Made by a program: the position numbers and the translations under genes. A DNA stretch of 64,000 nt, from positions 62,001 through 126,000 of the forward strand of contig NZ_LZSO01000008.1 in assembly GCF_001665785.1 (NCBI RefSeq), read 5' to 3'. Shown here in pieces: positions 43,861-53,754 of the stretch. The stretch comes from Mycolicibacterium peregrinum (GTDB taxonomy: Bacteria; Actinomycetota; Actinomycetes; Mycobacteriales; Mycobacteriaceae). Below the pieces are notes generated by a model. It was not told where the DNA came from and searched no databases. It was given only the letters and a program-made list of their open reading frames with translations. Numbering within the stretch: position 1 is the first letter of the stretch; each line of letters starts with the position of its first letter.

Positions 43861-45339
43861 ATGTCTGCCCTTCGGCGAATCAAATCGGTCGAACAGTCGA
43901 TTGCCGACACCGACGAACCGTCGACCCGGCTCCGCAAGGACCTCACCTGGTGGGACCTGACGGTTTTCGGTGTCTCGGTCGTCATCGGTGCGGGCATTTT
44001 CACCATCACCGCCTCCACGGCGGGCAACCTGACCGGGCCTGCGATCTCGATCGCGTTCGTCATCGCCGCCGTCGCCTGCGGGTTGGCCGCGTTGTGCTAC
44101 GCCGAGTTCGCCTCCACCGTGCCGGTGGCCGGCAGTGCGTACACCTTCTCTTATGCCACGTTCGGCGAGTTCGCCGCGTGGATCATCGGATGGGACCTGA
44201 TCCTGGAGTTCGCCGTCGCGTCCGCGGTGGTGGCCAAGGGGTGGTCGAGCTACCTCGGAACCGTGTTCGGGTTCGGGGGCGGGATCGCGGATTTCGGTGG
44301 TGTGGAAATCGACTGGGGCGCATTGGTGATCATTGCGCTGGTGACGACCCTGCTGGCGGTGGGCACGAAGTTGTCAGCACTTTTCAGTCTGGTCATCACC
44401 GTCATCAAGGTGGCGGTCGTGCTGTTGGTGGTGGTCGTCGGCGCCTTCTATATAAAGGCCGCCAACTACACCCCCTTCATTCCGCCGAACGAGGCGGGCG
44501 AGGGCGCCAGCGGCGCCGACCAGTCACTGTTCTCGTTGTTGACCGGCGCTGCGGGCAGCCACTACGGCTGGTACGGGGTGCTGGCCGGTGCCTCGATCGT
44601 GTTCTTCGCGTTCATCGGGTTCGACGTCGTCGCGACCACCGCCGAGGAGACGCGCGATCCGCAGCGCGACGTGCCCCGCGGCATCCTGGCCTCACTCGGG
44701 ATCGTCACCGTGTTGTACGTCGCGGTCTCGGTGGTGCTTTCCGGCATGGTTTCCTACACCGTGCTGCGCGACGCGCCCGACGGCCACGCCAACCTGGCCA
44801 CGGCCTTCGAAGCCAACGGTGTGCACTGGGCGGCGAAGGTCATCTCGATCGGGGCGCTTGCCGGGCTCACCACGGTGGTGATCGTCCTGATGCTGGGACA
44901 GACCCGGGTGCTGTTCGCGATGTCGCGTGACGGTCTGTTGCCGCGACAGCTGGCCGTGACCGGCAGCCACGGGACACCGATCCGCATCACCCTGATCGTC
45001 GGCGTGCTAGTGGCGATCGCCGCCTCGGTGTTCCCGATGGGCCGGCTCGAGGAGATGGTGAACATCGGCACCTTGTTCGCCTTCGTGCTGGTCTCTGCGG
45101 GCGTCATCGTGCTGCGCCGGACCCGCCCCGACCTGAAGCGCGGATTCCGCGTGCCGTGGGTGCCGGTGTTGCCGATCGCCGCGATCCTGGCGTGCCTGTG
45201 GTTGATGCTCAACCTTACCGGGCTGACCTGGATCCGGTTCCTGCTCTGGATGGTGATCGGGGTGGTGGTGTACGCGGTGTACGGCCGGAGGCATTCCACG
45301 CTGGCCGGTAGGGAAGTCGCGGCGACGCCGTCGCAGTAG
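43861..45339 (+). CDS. APC-family amino acid permease (cationic amino acid transporter type, Rv3253c-like)
   Basis: A 492-residue membrane protein with 12 or more helices. VSVVIGAGIFTITASTAG is the helix 1 signature (unwound GAGIF), and ASIVFFAFIGFDVVATTAEETRDPQRDVPRG is the conserved CAT-family loop. Likely imports basic amino acids by proton coupling; the substrate is not proven. Located as in M. tuberculosis, upstream of alkB in the same direction. A weak GGCCAC/GTGGCC inverted repeat (45355-45378) follows. Confidence 0.92.
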   Translation: MSALRRIKSVEQSIADTDEPSTRLRKDLTWWDLTVFGVSVVIGAGIFTITASTAGNLTGPAISIAFVIAAVACGLAALCYAEFASTVPVAGSAYTFSYATFGEFAAWIIGWDLILEFAVASAVVAKGWSSYLGTVFGFGGGIADFGGVEIDWGALVIIALVTTLLAVGTKLSALFSLVITVIKVAVVLLVVVVGAFYIKAANYTPFIPPNEAGEGASGADQSLFSLLTGAAGSHYGWYGVLAGASIVFFAFIGFDVVATTAEETRDPQRDVPRGILASLGIVTVLYVAVSVVLSGMVSYTVLRDAPDGHANLATAFEANGVHWAAKVISIGALAGLTTVVIVLMLGQTRVLFAMSRDGLLPRQLAVTGSHGTPIRITLIVGVLVAIAASVFPMGRLEEMVNIGTLFAFVLVSAGVIVLRRTRPDLKRGFRVPWVPVLPIAAILACLWLMLNLTGLTWIRFLLWMVIGVVVYAVYGRRHSTLAGREVAATPSQ

Positions 45340-45404
45340 CTGAAATCGACGCCTGGCCACTGTGGACCCCCCGTGGCCTGCGTCACTTTACAAATGATTG
45401 ATAT

Positions 45405-45438
45405 ATGTCTAGACATCGGACATAAGCGGGCCTATAGT
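45405..45438 (+). promoter_or_regulatory. alkB promoter with a palindromic operator over the -35
   Basis: TAGACA (45410-45415) and TATAGT (45433-45438) are spaced by 17 nt, each one base from consensus. The -35 lies inside ATGTCTAGACAT (45405-45416), a perfect 12-bp palindrome. The alkB start is 42 nt after the -10. Repressor binding to the palindrome would block sigma contact; the AlkX-type TetR gene at the end of the operon is the obvious candidate. Confidence 0.65.
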
Positions 45439-45479
45439 CAAGCCATTGCAGTGACAGCACTCACATAAGGAGGCTCCTC

Positions 45480-46712
45480 GTGGTGGCGGAACTCTCGAAT
45501 GGACCCGACGTCGCAGACGTCGGCCAATGGCGGGACAAGAAGCGGCATCTGTGGCTCATGGGGCTGATCGCCCCGACGGCGATCTTCGTGATGCTGCCGT
45601 TGGTCTGGGCGCTCAATCAGGCCGGCTGGCATGTCGCGGCGCAGATCCCGCTGTGGATCGGGCCGATCCTGCTCTACGTCCTGCTGCCACTGTTGGACCT
45701 GCGGTTCGGGCCCGACGGCCAGAACCCGCCCGACGAGGTGATGGAGCAGTTGGAGAACGACAAGTACTACCGCTACTGCACCTACGTCTACATTCCGTTC
45801 CAGTACGCGAGCGTCATCATGGGCGCGTATCTGTTCACCGCGTCCGACCTCAGCTGGCTCGGGTTCGAAGGGGGACTGGGCTGGCCGGCCAAGATCGGTA
45901 TCGCACTGTCGGTGGGGGTGCTCGGAGGGGTGGGCATCAACACCGCACATGAGATGGGGCACAAGCGAGAATCACTGGAGCGCTGGCTGTCCAAGATCAC
46001 GCTGGCCCAGACCTGGTACGGCCACTTCTACATCGAGCACAACCGTGGGCACCACGTCCGGGTCGCCACGCCCGAGGATCCCGCGTCGGCGCGTTTCGGC
46101 GAGACCTTCTGGGAGTTCCTGCCGCGCAGCGTGTTCGGGAGCCTGCGCTCGTCGTGGGAGTTGGAGGCCCAGCGCTTGCGCCGGCAGGACAAGTCGCCGT
46201 GGCACTGGTCGAACGACGTGCTCAATGCGTGGGCCATGTCGGTGGTGTTCTTCGGCATCCTGATCGCGGTGTTCGGACCCGCGCTGATCCCGTTCATCAT
46301 CATCCAGGCCGTCTACGGCTTCAGCCTGCTGGAATCGGTGAACTACCTGGAGCACTACGGGCTGCTGCGGCAGAAGATGGCCAGCGGTCGCTACGAGCGG
46401 TGCGCCCCGGTGCACAGCTGGAACTCCGACCACATCGTGACCAACCTGTTCCTGTATCATCTGCAGCGGCACAGCGATCACCACGCCAACCCCACTCGCC
46501 GCTACCAGACGCTGCGCAGCATCGATGGTGCGCCCAACCTGCCCAGTGGCTACGCGTCGCTGATCGGGCTCACCTACCTGCCGCCGTTGTGGCGCAAGCT
46601 GATGGACCACCGGGTGCTGGAGCACTACGACGGTGACATCACCCGGGTGAACATCCAGCCGCGGCTGCGGGCGAAGGTGTTGGCGCGGTACGGGGCCGGT
46701 GATGCGGCATGA
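45480..46712 (+). CDS. alkB: Alkane 1-monooxygenase
   Basis: A 410-residue integral membrane diiron hydroxylase that oxidises medium-to-long alkanes at the terminal carbon. The three His clusters are present: HEMGHK (from His157), EHNRGHH (from about 187) and RHSDHH (from about 331), with NYLEHYGL as the family's fourth motif. Six hydrophobic segments. GTG start after AAGGAGG. It heads the alkB-rubA-rubB-alkX operon and overlaps rubA by 4 nt. Confidence 0.96.
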   Translation: MVAELSNGPDVADVGQWRDKKRHLWLMGLIAPTAIFVMLPLVWALNQAGWHVAAQIPLWIGPILLYVLLPLLDLRFGPDGQNPPDEVMEQLENDKYYRYCTYVYIPFQYASVIMGAYLFTASDLSWLGFEGGLGWPAKIGIALSVGVLGGVGINTAHEMGHKRESLERWLSKITLAQTWYGHFYIEHNRGHHVRVATPEDPASARFGETFWEFLPRSVFGSLRSSWELEAQRLRRQDKSPWHWSNDVLNAWAMSVVFFGILIAVFGPALIPFIIIQAVYGFSLLESVNYLEHYGLLRQKMASGRYERCAPVHSWNSDHIVTNLFLYHLQRHSDHHANPTRRYQTLRSIDGAPNLPSGYASLIGLTYLPPLWRKLMDHRVLEHYDGDITRVNIQPRLRAKVLARYGAGDAA

Positions 46713-46882
46713 GCGCCTACGAATGTCCGGGCTGCGGCTACGTGTACGACGAAGCGAAAGGCGCTCCGCGAGAGGGGTTCCCGGCCGGAACGCCGTGGAG
46801 CGATGTGCCCGACGACTGGTGCTGCCCGGACTGTGCGGTGCGGGAGAAGATCGACTTCGAACCGATGGGAGCGGTGAAATGA
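46709..46882 (+). CDS. rubA: Rubredoxin RubA
   Basis: A 57-residue rubredoxin passing electrons to Alk[16 protein letters not shown] and CCPDCAV provide the four Cys iron ligands. The first CxxC-x-Y region and the insertion-free spacing fit an AlkG-type protein. The ATG overlaps the alkB stop and the gene overlaps rubB, both by 4 nt. Confidence 0.95.
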   Translation: MSAYECPGCGYVYDEAKGAPREGFPAGTPWSDVPDDWCCPDCAVREKIDFEPMGAVK

Positions 46883-47097
46883 CCGACGAGCGCTTGCGCG
46901 AGGAGTCGACCGGCACCGAGCCGTACAAGCTGTACATCTGCGTCCAGTGCGGATTCGAGTACGACGAGGCCAAGGGCTGGCCCGAGGACGGCATCGCGCC
47001 GGGGACCCGATGGGATGACATCCCCGAGGACTGGAGCTGCCCGGATTGTGGCGCCGCGAAGACCGATTTCGAGATGGTCGAGGTCGCACGGCCTTGA
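46879..47097 (+). CDS. rubB: Rubredoxin RubB
   Basis: A 72-residue second rubredoxin. [17 protein letters not shown] and [16 protein letters not shown] hold the iron ligands. It has a ~15-residue hydrophilic N-terminal extension. The two paralogous rubredoxins may differ in interaction with reductase or hydroxylase. Part of the alkane operon. Confidence 0.95.
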   Translation: MTDERLREESTGTEPYKLYICVQCGFEYDEAKGWPEDGIAPGTRWDDIPEDWSCPDCGAAKTDFEMVEVARP

Positions 47098-47150
47098 CGG
47101 CTTCGAGCGACGTGCTCGAAACACGGGCGGAAAGCGATATTGTCGCCCGT

Positions 47151-47774
47151 GTGAGTCGGCCGCGAGACAAACAGCGCATCCCGTATGCGGAGGCATCCAG
47201 GGTGCTGCTGCGCGATTCGATTCTCGACGGCATGCGGGAACTGCTGTTGACCCGCGACTGGTCGGCCATCACGCTCTCGCACGTGGCCCAGGTCGCGGGG
47301 ATCAGCCGTCAGACGATCTACAACGAGTTCGGCTCCCGACAGGGGCTCGCCGAGGGTTATGCCATGCGCCTGGCTGACCGGCTGGTCGACGCGGTCGACA
47401 ATGCGATCAACAACAACGTCGGCGAGGTGCACGCGGCGTTCCTGGAGGGATTCCGGGCGTTCTTCCTGGAATCGGCTGCCGATCCGCTGGTGATCTCGTT
47501 GCTCACCGGCGCCTCCAAGCCCGACCTGCTCCAGATCATCACCACCGGCAGCGGCCCGATCATCTCCCGATGCTCCGCCCGGTTGACCGGAACCTTTCAG
47601 AACAGCTGGATGAAAGCCAGTGACGAGGACGCCGGGGTGCTGGCCCGGGCGATCGTGCGCCTGGCGATGAGTTACGTGTCGATGCCGCCCGAGGCGAACC
47701 ACGACGTGGCCGGTGACCTGGCCCGACTCATGACGCCTTTCGCCGAGCGCTACGGTGTCATAGATACCCCGTAG
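47151..47774 (+). CDS. alkX: TetR-family regulator of the alkane operon (AlkX-like)
   Basis: A 207-residue TetR protein very similar to M. tuberculosis Rv3249c. The helix-turn-helix is ITLSHVAQVAGISRQTIYNEFGSRQGL. The family represses the alkane operon and responds to fatty acids or alkane products. The GTG start matches the orthologue's length; a TTG at 47094 overlapping the rubB stop by 4 nt would add 19 residues and would be coupled. The likely target is the palindrome in front of alkB. Confidence 0.88.
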   Translation: MSRPRDKQRIPYAEASRVLLRDSILDGMRELLLTRDWSAITLSHVAQVAGISRQTIYNEFGSRQGLAEGYAMRLADRLVDAVDNAINNNVGEVHAAFLEGFRAFFLESAADPLVISLLTGASKPDLLQIITTGSGPIISRCSARLTGTFQNSWMKASDEDAGVLARAIVRLAMSYVSMPPEANHDVAGDLARLMTPFAERYGVIDTP

Positions 47775-47910
47775 CTGTCAGAGCGCCGCTGCCGTTACTC
47801 CGCATGAGCGCCTGTCCCGCGAGCCCGCAGGCTAGAGGTATCTGCGTGTGGCGTCGCCGTTGGGCGCGTCTGTGCGCGTGCAAGCAATCACGACTGAAAG
47901 AGGGCTCTAC

Positions 47911-49371
<1,461 letters not shown>

Positions 49372-49390
49372 GTTACTGAAGTTGCGCGAG

Positions 49391-49440
49391 CAGACGGAAA
49401 ATTGCCCCAAATCAAGTGATTTGGGGCAATTTTCTGTCTG
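49391..49440. terminator. Strong bidirectional terminator between sahH and gjpA
   Basis: A 24-bp stem with a single wobble and a two-base centre; its core GGAAAATTGCCCCAAAT pairs with the reverse complement and gives T-rich (A-rich) flanks on both sides. It begins 20 nt after the sahH stop and ends 14 nt before the convergent porin stop. Confidence 0.9.
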
Positions 49441-49453
49441 TCGACCGCTTTGG

Positions 49454-51259
49454 TTACTTCTTGTTGTCGTGCTTGCTCTTGCTGCCGGCGTCCTTCTTGG
49501 CCGGCTTGGCGGATTCGGAACCGGAGCTGGACGCACCGGCACTCGAACCGCTTGAGGTGGAGGCAGATTCGCTGGACTTGCGGGTGCTGTTCGCGCCCAG
49601 CCCATTGCGGACGTTCTTCACCGCGTCCTTGACGCCCTTGACCAGATTGCCGCGCGGGGCCTTGTCCGTCGGGCCGGCCGGCCGGGTCGACGGCGCCTTC
49701 AGGCGGGTCTGGACCTTAGGCGTCGCCTTTACCGCCGTCCCGGCATCGTCAGCCGATTCCGTTGCCGTTCCGGCCGTCTCGTCTGCGGTGCCTGCCTCGT
49801 CCGCGGCATCGACCTTGGTGGCGGCCGGGGCTTTGGCGGCATCCGCGGTCGCGGGTAGGGCGGCGGGTACGGCGGCCGGCTTCTCCACCGACACCGTGAC
49901 GGTCTTGTTCGCGGTCGTGTGCGTCAGCTCGTTGGCCGCCGCGATGGCGTTGGCGGACGAACTGTCAGTGACCGAACTGTCGGCATCCGTGACCGGACCG
50001 GCAGCCGGGTCGGCGGCCTCCTCGGTGCCCGTGGTGAGGCCTTGCAGCTTCTTCACGATGTTCTCGACCGCGGCACCCTTCAGCGCTTCACGAAGTTTGG
50101 TGACGCCTGCGCTTTCGGCGGTGTCGCTCAGAATGTCGCCCGTCGCGAGCGGATGCAGCCCGAACAGCGGGGGCTTCGGGGCAGGAGCATTCCCCTTGCC
50201 GTCCCAATCGTCCCAGCCGCTGCCGAGCAGCACGCCGACCGTCTGCGACAGCCCCTGCAGGGCGCCGATCGGGCCGACGGCCTCACCCTTGACCGAGATG
50301 GGCAGGGCGCCGAGCTTGATATCCATGCCGAGGCTGTTGAAGATCGAGCCGCCGACCGAAGGAATCGTGACCTTGTTGCCGTCTTCGTCGGTGTACTCGT
50401 AGGTGCTCCGATCGGTGGAGCCCGGGGTGAGCAGACCGCCGAACGCAATGTTGAGCCCGGCGATGGTGACGGTGTCCTTGATCAGCCCTGCATCGTTGAT
50501 CATGGGCGCCAGTGCATCGAGGTTGAGGTTGGCACCGTTGAGGAACGCGTCGACCATGCCGGCCGGTACCCCGAGCAGGCTGGAGAGCGCGGTCGTCGAG
50601 TCGCCGGCCTGAAGCGCGTTGGAGATCGCCACGGCGCTGTTGAGGAGCGCCACCGCGGGGCTGACCACCGGTCCGATGGAGCCGATGAGCACGCCGCTCA
50701 GGGGCGACGCCAAGACGCTCATGACCGCCGAGAAGGCCTCGGGGTCAACACCTTCGGCCAGGAAGCCCGGGAACAGGTCGAGCGCCATGCCGTGCATACC
50801 ACCCAGGGTGTGCTTGACCACCGCGTCCCTGGTTTCCTCGTCCGCGCCGATCAGGGTGAGGCCCGTGATCACCTTCATCGCATTGGCGGCGAACTGTTGC
50901 GACACGGCCTCGAAGCTCGACGGGTCTTCGAACAGCTGCTTGGCGTAACCGATCTGGTTCGCGATCGCCTGTTGCAGTCCGACTCCCGGGGCCAACAGGA
51001 AGTTGTCTCCCAGGATCGTGCCGTTGGCTTTCGCCGTGTCGAAGGCTGCCTGCAACGGCGCGAAGGGGTCCCAACCTGCCGTCAGCCGGACCGCGTCGGC
51101 CTGGATGTCGTGCTGGACGCCGGCCCGGACCGGGGAGATCCCCGGGGTGGCAGCGATCATTCCGGCAGCGGCGACAACGACTCCGGCTGCGGTGAGCCAG
51201 TGACGGGTGGTTTCTTGCTTTGCGCCCACGGCAGTGTGGGGCTGAGCAACGAGATGCAC
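49454..51259 (-). CDS. gjpA: GjpA-type outer-membrane porin-like protein
   Basis: A 601-residue exported protein. A signal peptide covers about residues 20-48 (WLTAAGVVVAAAGMIAATPG). The core, from WDPFAPLQAAFDTAKANGTILGDNFLLAPGVGLQQAIANQIG on, matches proteins named GjpA after a Gordonia channel protein. The last ~170 residues are a low-complexity Ala/Thr/Ser/Lys-rich tail ending in a basic KSKHDNKK. The GTG start follows ATAGGAG. Channel function is by family name only. It is next to a fatty acyl-AMP ligase gene and is absent between sahH and tmk in M. tuberculosis. Confidence 0.82.
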   Translation of the reverse strand: MHLVAQPHTAVGAKQETTRHWLTAAGVVVAAAGMIAATPGISPVRAGVQHDIQADAVRLTAGWDPFAPLQAAFDTAKANGTILGDNFLLAPGVGLQQAIANQIGYAKQLFEDPSSFEAVSQQFAANAMKVITGLTLIGADEETRDAVVKHTLGGMHGMALDLFPGFLAEGVDPEAFSAVMSVLASPLSGVLIGSIGPVVSPAVALLNSAVAISNALQAGDSTTALSSLLGVPAGMVDAFLNGANLNLDALAPMINDAGLIKDTVTIAGLNIAFGGLLTPGSTDRSTYEYTDEDGNKVTIPSVGGSIFNSLGMDIKLGALPISVKGEAVGPIGALQGLSQTVGVLLGSGWDDWDGKGNAPAPKPPLFGLHPLATGDILSDTAESAGVTKLREALKGAAVENIVKKLQGLTTGTEEAADPAAGPVTDADSSVTDSSSANAIAAANELTHTTANKTVTVSVEKPAAVPAALPATADAAKAPAATKVDAADEAGTADETAGTATESADDAGTAVKATPKVQTRLKAPSTRPAGPTDKAPRGNLVKGVKDAVKNVRNGLGANSTRKSSESASTSSGSSAGASSSGSESAKPAKKDAGSKSKHDNKK

Positions 51260-51715
51260 GGCATCTCCTATCGCATCTGTAAATAATCGGACAGACCATA
51301 GCCCGGCCAAGTAGTTGCAGATGCAAAATTTGGGCAACGAATGTAGCCAGTTTAAGGTTCTGCGACTTCGAGCAACGCTGTGCAGCGCGGGAATCTGCTG
51401 CTCGCCGGGCTCGAACCCGATTTGGGCTAATAATTAGACATTTTCTTATGCCGCGAACGGTGGCGGGATGAGGCGTCGATCCGCGTCGCCTAGCGGCTGC
51501 GGGATCGTGTGTTATCTGTCAAAAAATTTGTCTGACAACATGATTCATGGGGTTCAGCCCCGATCCATGCCCGCAGCCGGTTCGTCGGTCATCCGCTCGG
51601 ACGGGGTGGGCGTCCGATGCCGAGGCATATCGGTGCAGCGTCACTTGTGGGCGGGTGGGCGCCAACCGCGGCTCGCGGTACGGGTCGTGCCGACCCGATT
51701 TGGACGCGAAACTCC
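51260..51715. other. Long intergenic region upstream of gjpA
   Basis: About 456 bases without a gene, unusually AT-rich in places (around 51430 and 51510-51545). It contains TTGTC-T-GACAA (51528-51538), a perfect inverted repeat, and a CGGG-CTCGAA-CCCG palindrome (51406-51419). Both flanking genes point leftward, so this holds the gjpA promoter. A weak -10-like GATTAT lies close to the gjpA start. Confidence 0.5.
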
Positions 51716-51739
51716 GTGGCCACCCGGCCGGGTGGCTAC
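51716..51739 (-). terminator. Hairpin after the fatty acyl-AMP ligase gene
   Basis: On the minus strand GTAGCCACCCGG and CCGGGTGGCCAC pair over 12 bp with one wobble and no loop beyond the centre. It begins about 40 nt after the ligase stop. Confidence 0.6.
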
Positions 51740-51778
51740 GGTCAGCTAACAACTTTGGTCAGCTTTTAAGCTTCAGTT

Positions 51779-53620
51779 CTAGCCGGCGATCTGCTGGCGG
51801 GCCGCCTCCGCCTTGATCAGCTCGGCGATCTGGATCGCCGCCTCGAGTTCCCTGGCCTTGGCGAGGTCATCGAGCGCCGACGGCCTACGCCAGTGCGCCA
51901 CGGGCGCGATCTCGTCGTCGAGCAACTGTTCCCGGCACCGGCCCCGTTGGATCTTGCCGCTCGACGTCGTCGGAATCGACAGATGTTCCACCAGCAGAAC
52001 CGAGTTCGGCTCGACTCCGTACCGCGCGGTCACCGCGGCCCGGATCGCATCGGCCACCGTGGCGAGGTCGTCCGACCCGTCTCGTTGTCGCGCCATCTCC
52101 TGCACGATCACCATCTGTTCGACCGCGCCGAGGCCGGGAGTGATTGCGAAGACGGCGCCGCGACCGGAGACGAGTGTCGGATGGCAGTCCTGCACCGTCC
52201 GCTCGATGTCGTTCGGGTAGTAATTGCCGCCGCGGATGACGACGAGGTCCTTGCAGCGTCCCGTGATGTACAGCTGGCCCGAACGCAGGAAACCCAGATC
52301 GCCGGTGCGCAGGAAAGGGCCGCCGGATTCGTCCGGCAGCGCCGCCGAGAACGTCTGCGCCGTCTCGTCCGGCCGGGCCCAATAGCCCCAACCGATGCTG
52401 GGGCCGGCGATCCAGATCTCACCGACTTCGTCTGCCCCACAACGCTGGTGGGTCAGCGGGTCGACGATGGCCACCTCCTGGCCGCCTCGCGGGCGACCGC
52501 ATCCCACCAACGCCAGAGCAGACGGATGTCCCGGGTCGACGTCGACGACTCGATCGGCCTGAAGGCCGGTGCGATCGACGTGTGCAACGACCGGCAGTGC
52601 GGAGTCCGACCCGCCGGACACCAGCAAGGTCGCCTCGGCGAGCCCGTACACCGGACACAGCGCCTCCGGCCGGAACCCCGCCGGTGCGAACGCCTCGGCG
52701 AACTTCTCCAGCGTGGCGGCCTGTACCGGCTCGGCGCCGTTCATGGCGGTGGCCAGGCTGGACAGATCGAGCGCCGCGCGCTGCTCTGCGGTGCTCTCGT
52801 CGACACACCGGTCGTAGGCGAAGTTCGGTGCGGCGGTGAAGGTTGCGCGAAGCCGGGAGATCGCTTCGAGCCAGCCCATCGGCCGCTTGACGAAGGAGGA
52901 CGGCGACATCAGATGGGTGGTGCATCCGACGTAGAGCATCGAGAGGATCCCGCCGATCAGCCCCATGTCGTGGTGGGACGGCAGCCAGAACACGCTGGTT
53001 GCGGTGTCGTCGCCGTGCCAGACCTGGCGGATCGACTCCATGTTGTGCAGAAGGTTGCGGTGCGTCAGGGCGACGCCCTTCGGGGTGGTGGTGGAGCCGG
53101 ACGTGTACTGCACCATGGCGATCGCATCCGGGTCGACATCGGGTGCCGTCCATCCGCTGCCCTCCGCGGCGGCGCCGTCCACCTCATCGGTGCGGACCCA
53201 CTGCAGGTCACGCCCCTCGGCCAACTCGTCGATCGCGGCCTTGATCTTCGCCTGCGTCTCGGCGGTGGCCAGGGCGAAGCGCGCATGTGCGTCGGGCACC
53301 ACCGCGGACAGGCGTGGAGCCAGTCGCTCGTGCACCGGCACGGCGACAGCACCCGCGTAGATGCAGCCGAAGAACCCGGCGACGGAATCGAGCCCCGGCC
53401 GACACAGGACCAGCACGCGTTCACCGGCAGCACCCAGGTCTTGCAGGGTGGACGCGATCGCACAGGCCCGCCGGTCCAGGTCGCGGTAGGTCAGCTGGGT
53501 GCGGTTCTGGTCGTCGCCGTCATAGGAGAAGCTGAACGCAACCTTGTCCTGATACGTCGCGGCCCGCTGCTGCAGCATCTCCAGCAGGGTGGCTGCGGCG
53601 AGCGCTGTGTTCTGGTACAT
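51779..53620 (-). CDS. Fatty acyl-AMP ligase (FadD/FAAL type)
   Basis: A 613-residue adenylating enzyme. VQYTSGSTTTPKGVALTHRNLL is the phosphate loop, WLPSHHDMGLIGGIL is typical of FAALs, and FLRTGDLGFLRSGQLYITGRCKDLVVIRGGNYYPNDIE carries the A7-A8 motifs in the form seen in FAALs rather than CoA ligases. FAALs activate fatty acids as acyl-AMP and hand them to an acyl carrier or polyketide synthase domain. No carrier protein is nearby. A ~40-residue C-terminal helical extension follows the lysine loop (SSGKIQRG). It diverges from the AAA gene. Confidence 0.9.
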   Translation of the reverse strand: MYQNTALAAATLLEMLQQRAATYQDKVAFSFSYDGDDQNRTQLTYRDLDRRACAIASTLQDLGAAGERVLVLCRPGLDSVAGFFGCIYAGAVAVPVHERLAPRLSAVVPDAHARFALATAETQAKIKAAIDELAEGRDLQWVRTDEVDGAAAEGSGWTAPDVDPDAIAMVQYTSGSTTTPKGVALTHRNLLHNMESIRQVWHGDDTATSVFWLPSHHDMGLIGGILSMLYVGCTTHLMSPSSFVKRPMGWLEAISRLRATFTAAPNFAYDRCVDESTAEQRAALDLSSLATAMNGAEPVQAATLEKFAEAFAPAGFRPEALCPVYGLAEATLLVSGGSDSALPVVAHVDRTGLQADRVVDVDPGHPSALALVGCGRPRGGQEVAIVDPLTHQRCGADEVGEIWIAGPSIGWGYWARPDETAQTFSAALPDESGGPFLRTGDLGFLRSGQLYITGRCKDLVVIRGGNYYPNDIERTVQDCHPTLVSGRGAVFAITPGLGAVEQMVIVQEMARQRDGSDDLATVADAIRAAVTARYGVEPNSVLLVEHLSIPTTSSGKIQRGRCREQLLDDEIAPVAHWRRPSALDDLAKARELEAAIQIAELIKAEAARQQIAG

Positions 53621-53754
53621 CCGCTACCTCATACGTCGGCGATTCCTGGGATCAGGCGACCGTACCGGACGCTCCGGAGGGCCCTCGGATTACCCGCAGG
53701 AGGCGGCGCCACCCTCCGGATAGGATTTTCACCAGCAATCGATCGGGGGTGTGC

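Noticed and set aside
45972..47702. 576-codon open frame opposite alkB, rubA, rubB and alkX
   Set aside because: It crosses four well-supported genes on the other strand and has no domain.
47775..47910. SAH riboswitch in front of sahH
   Set aside because: The leader lacks the conserved GAGGCGCUGC-like core and has no clear pseudoknot pairing.
51406..51419. CGGGTTCGAGCCCG on the minus strand looks like a tRNA T-arm
   Set aside because: It is only a palindrome; a 5-bp T stem does not form around a 7-nt loop, and no acceptor, D or anticodon arm is found in the right places.
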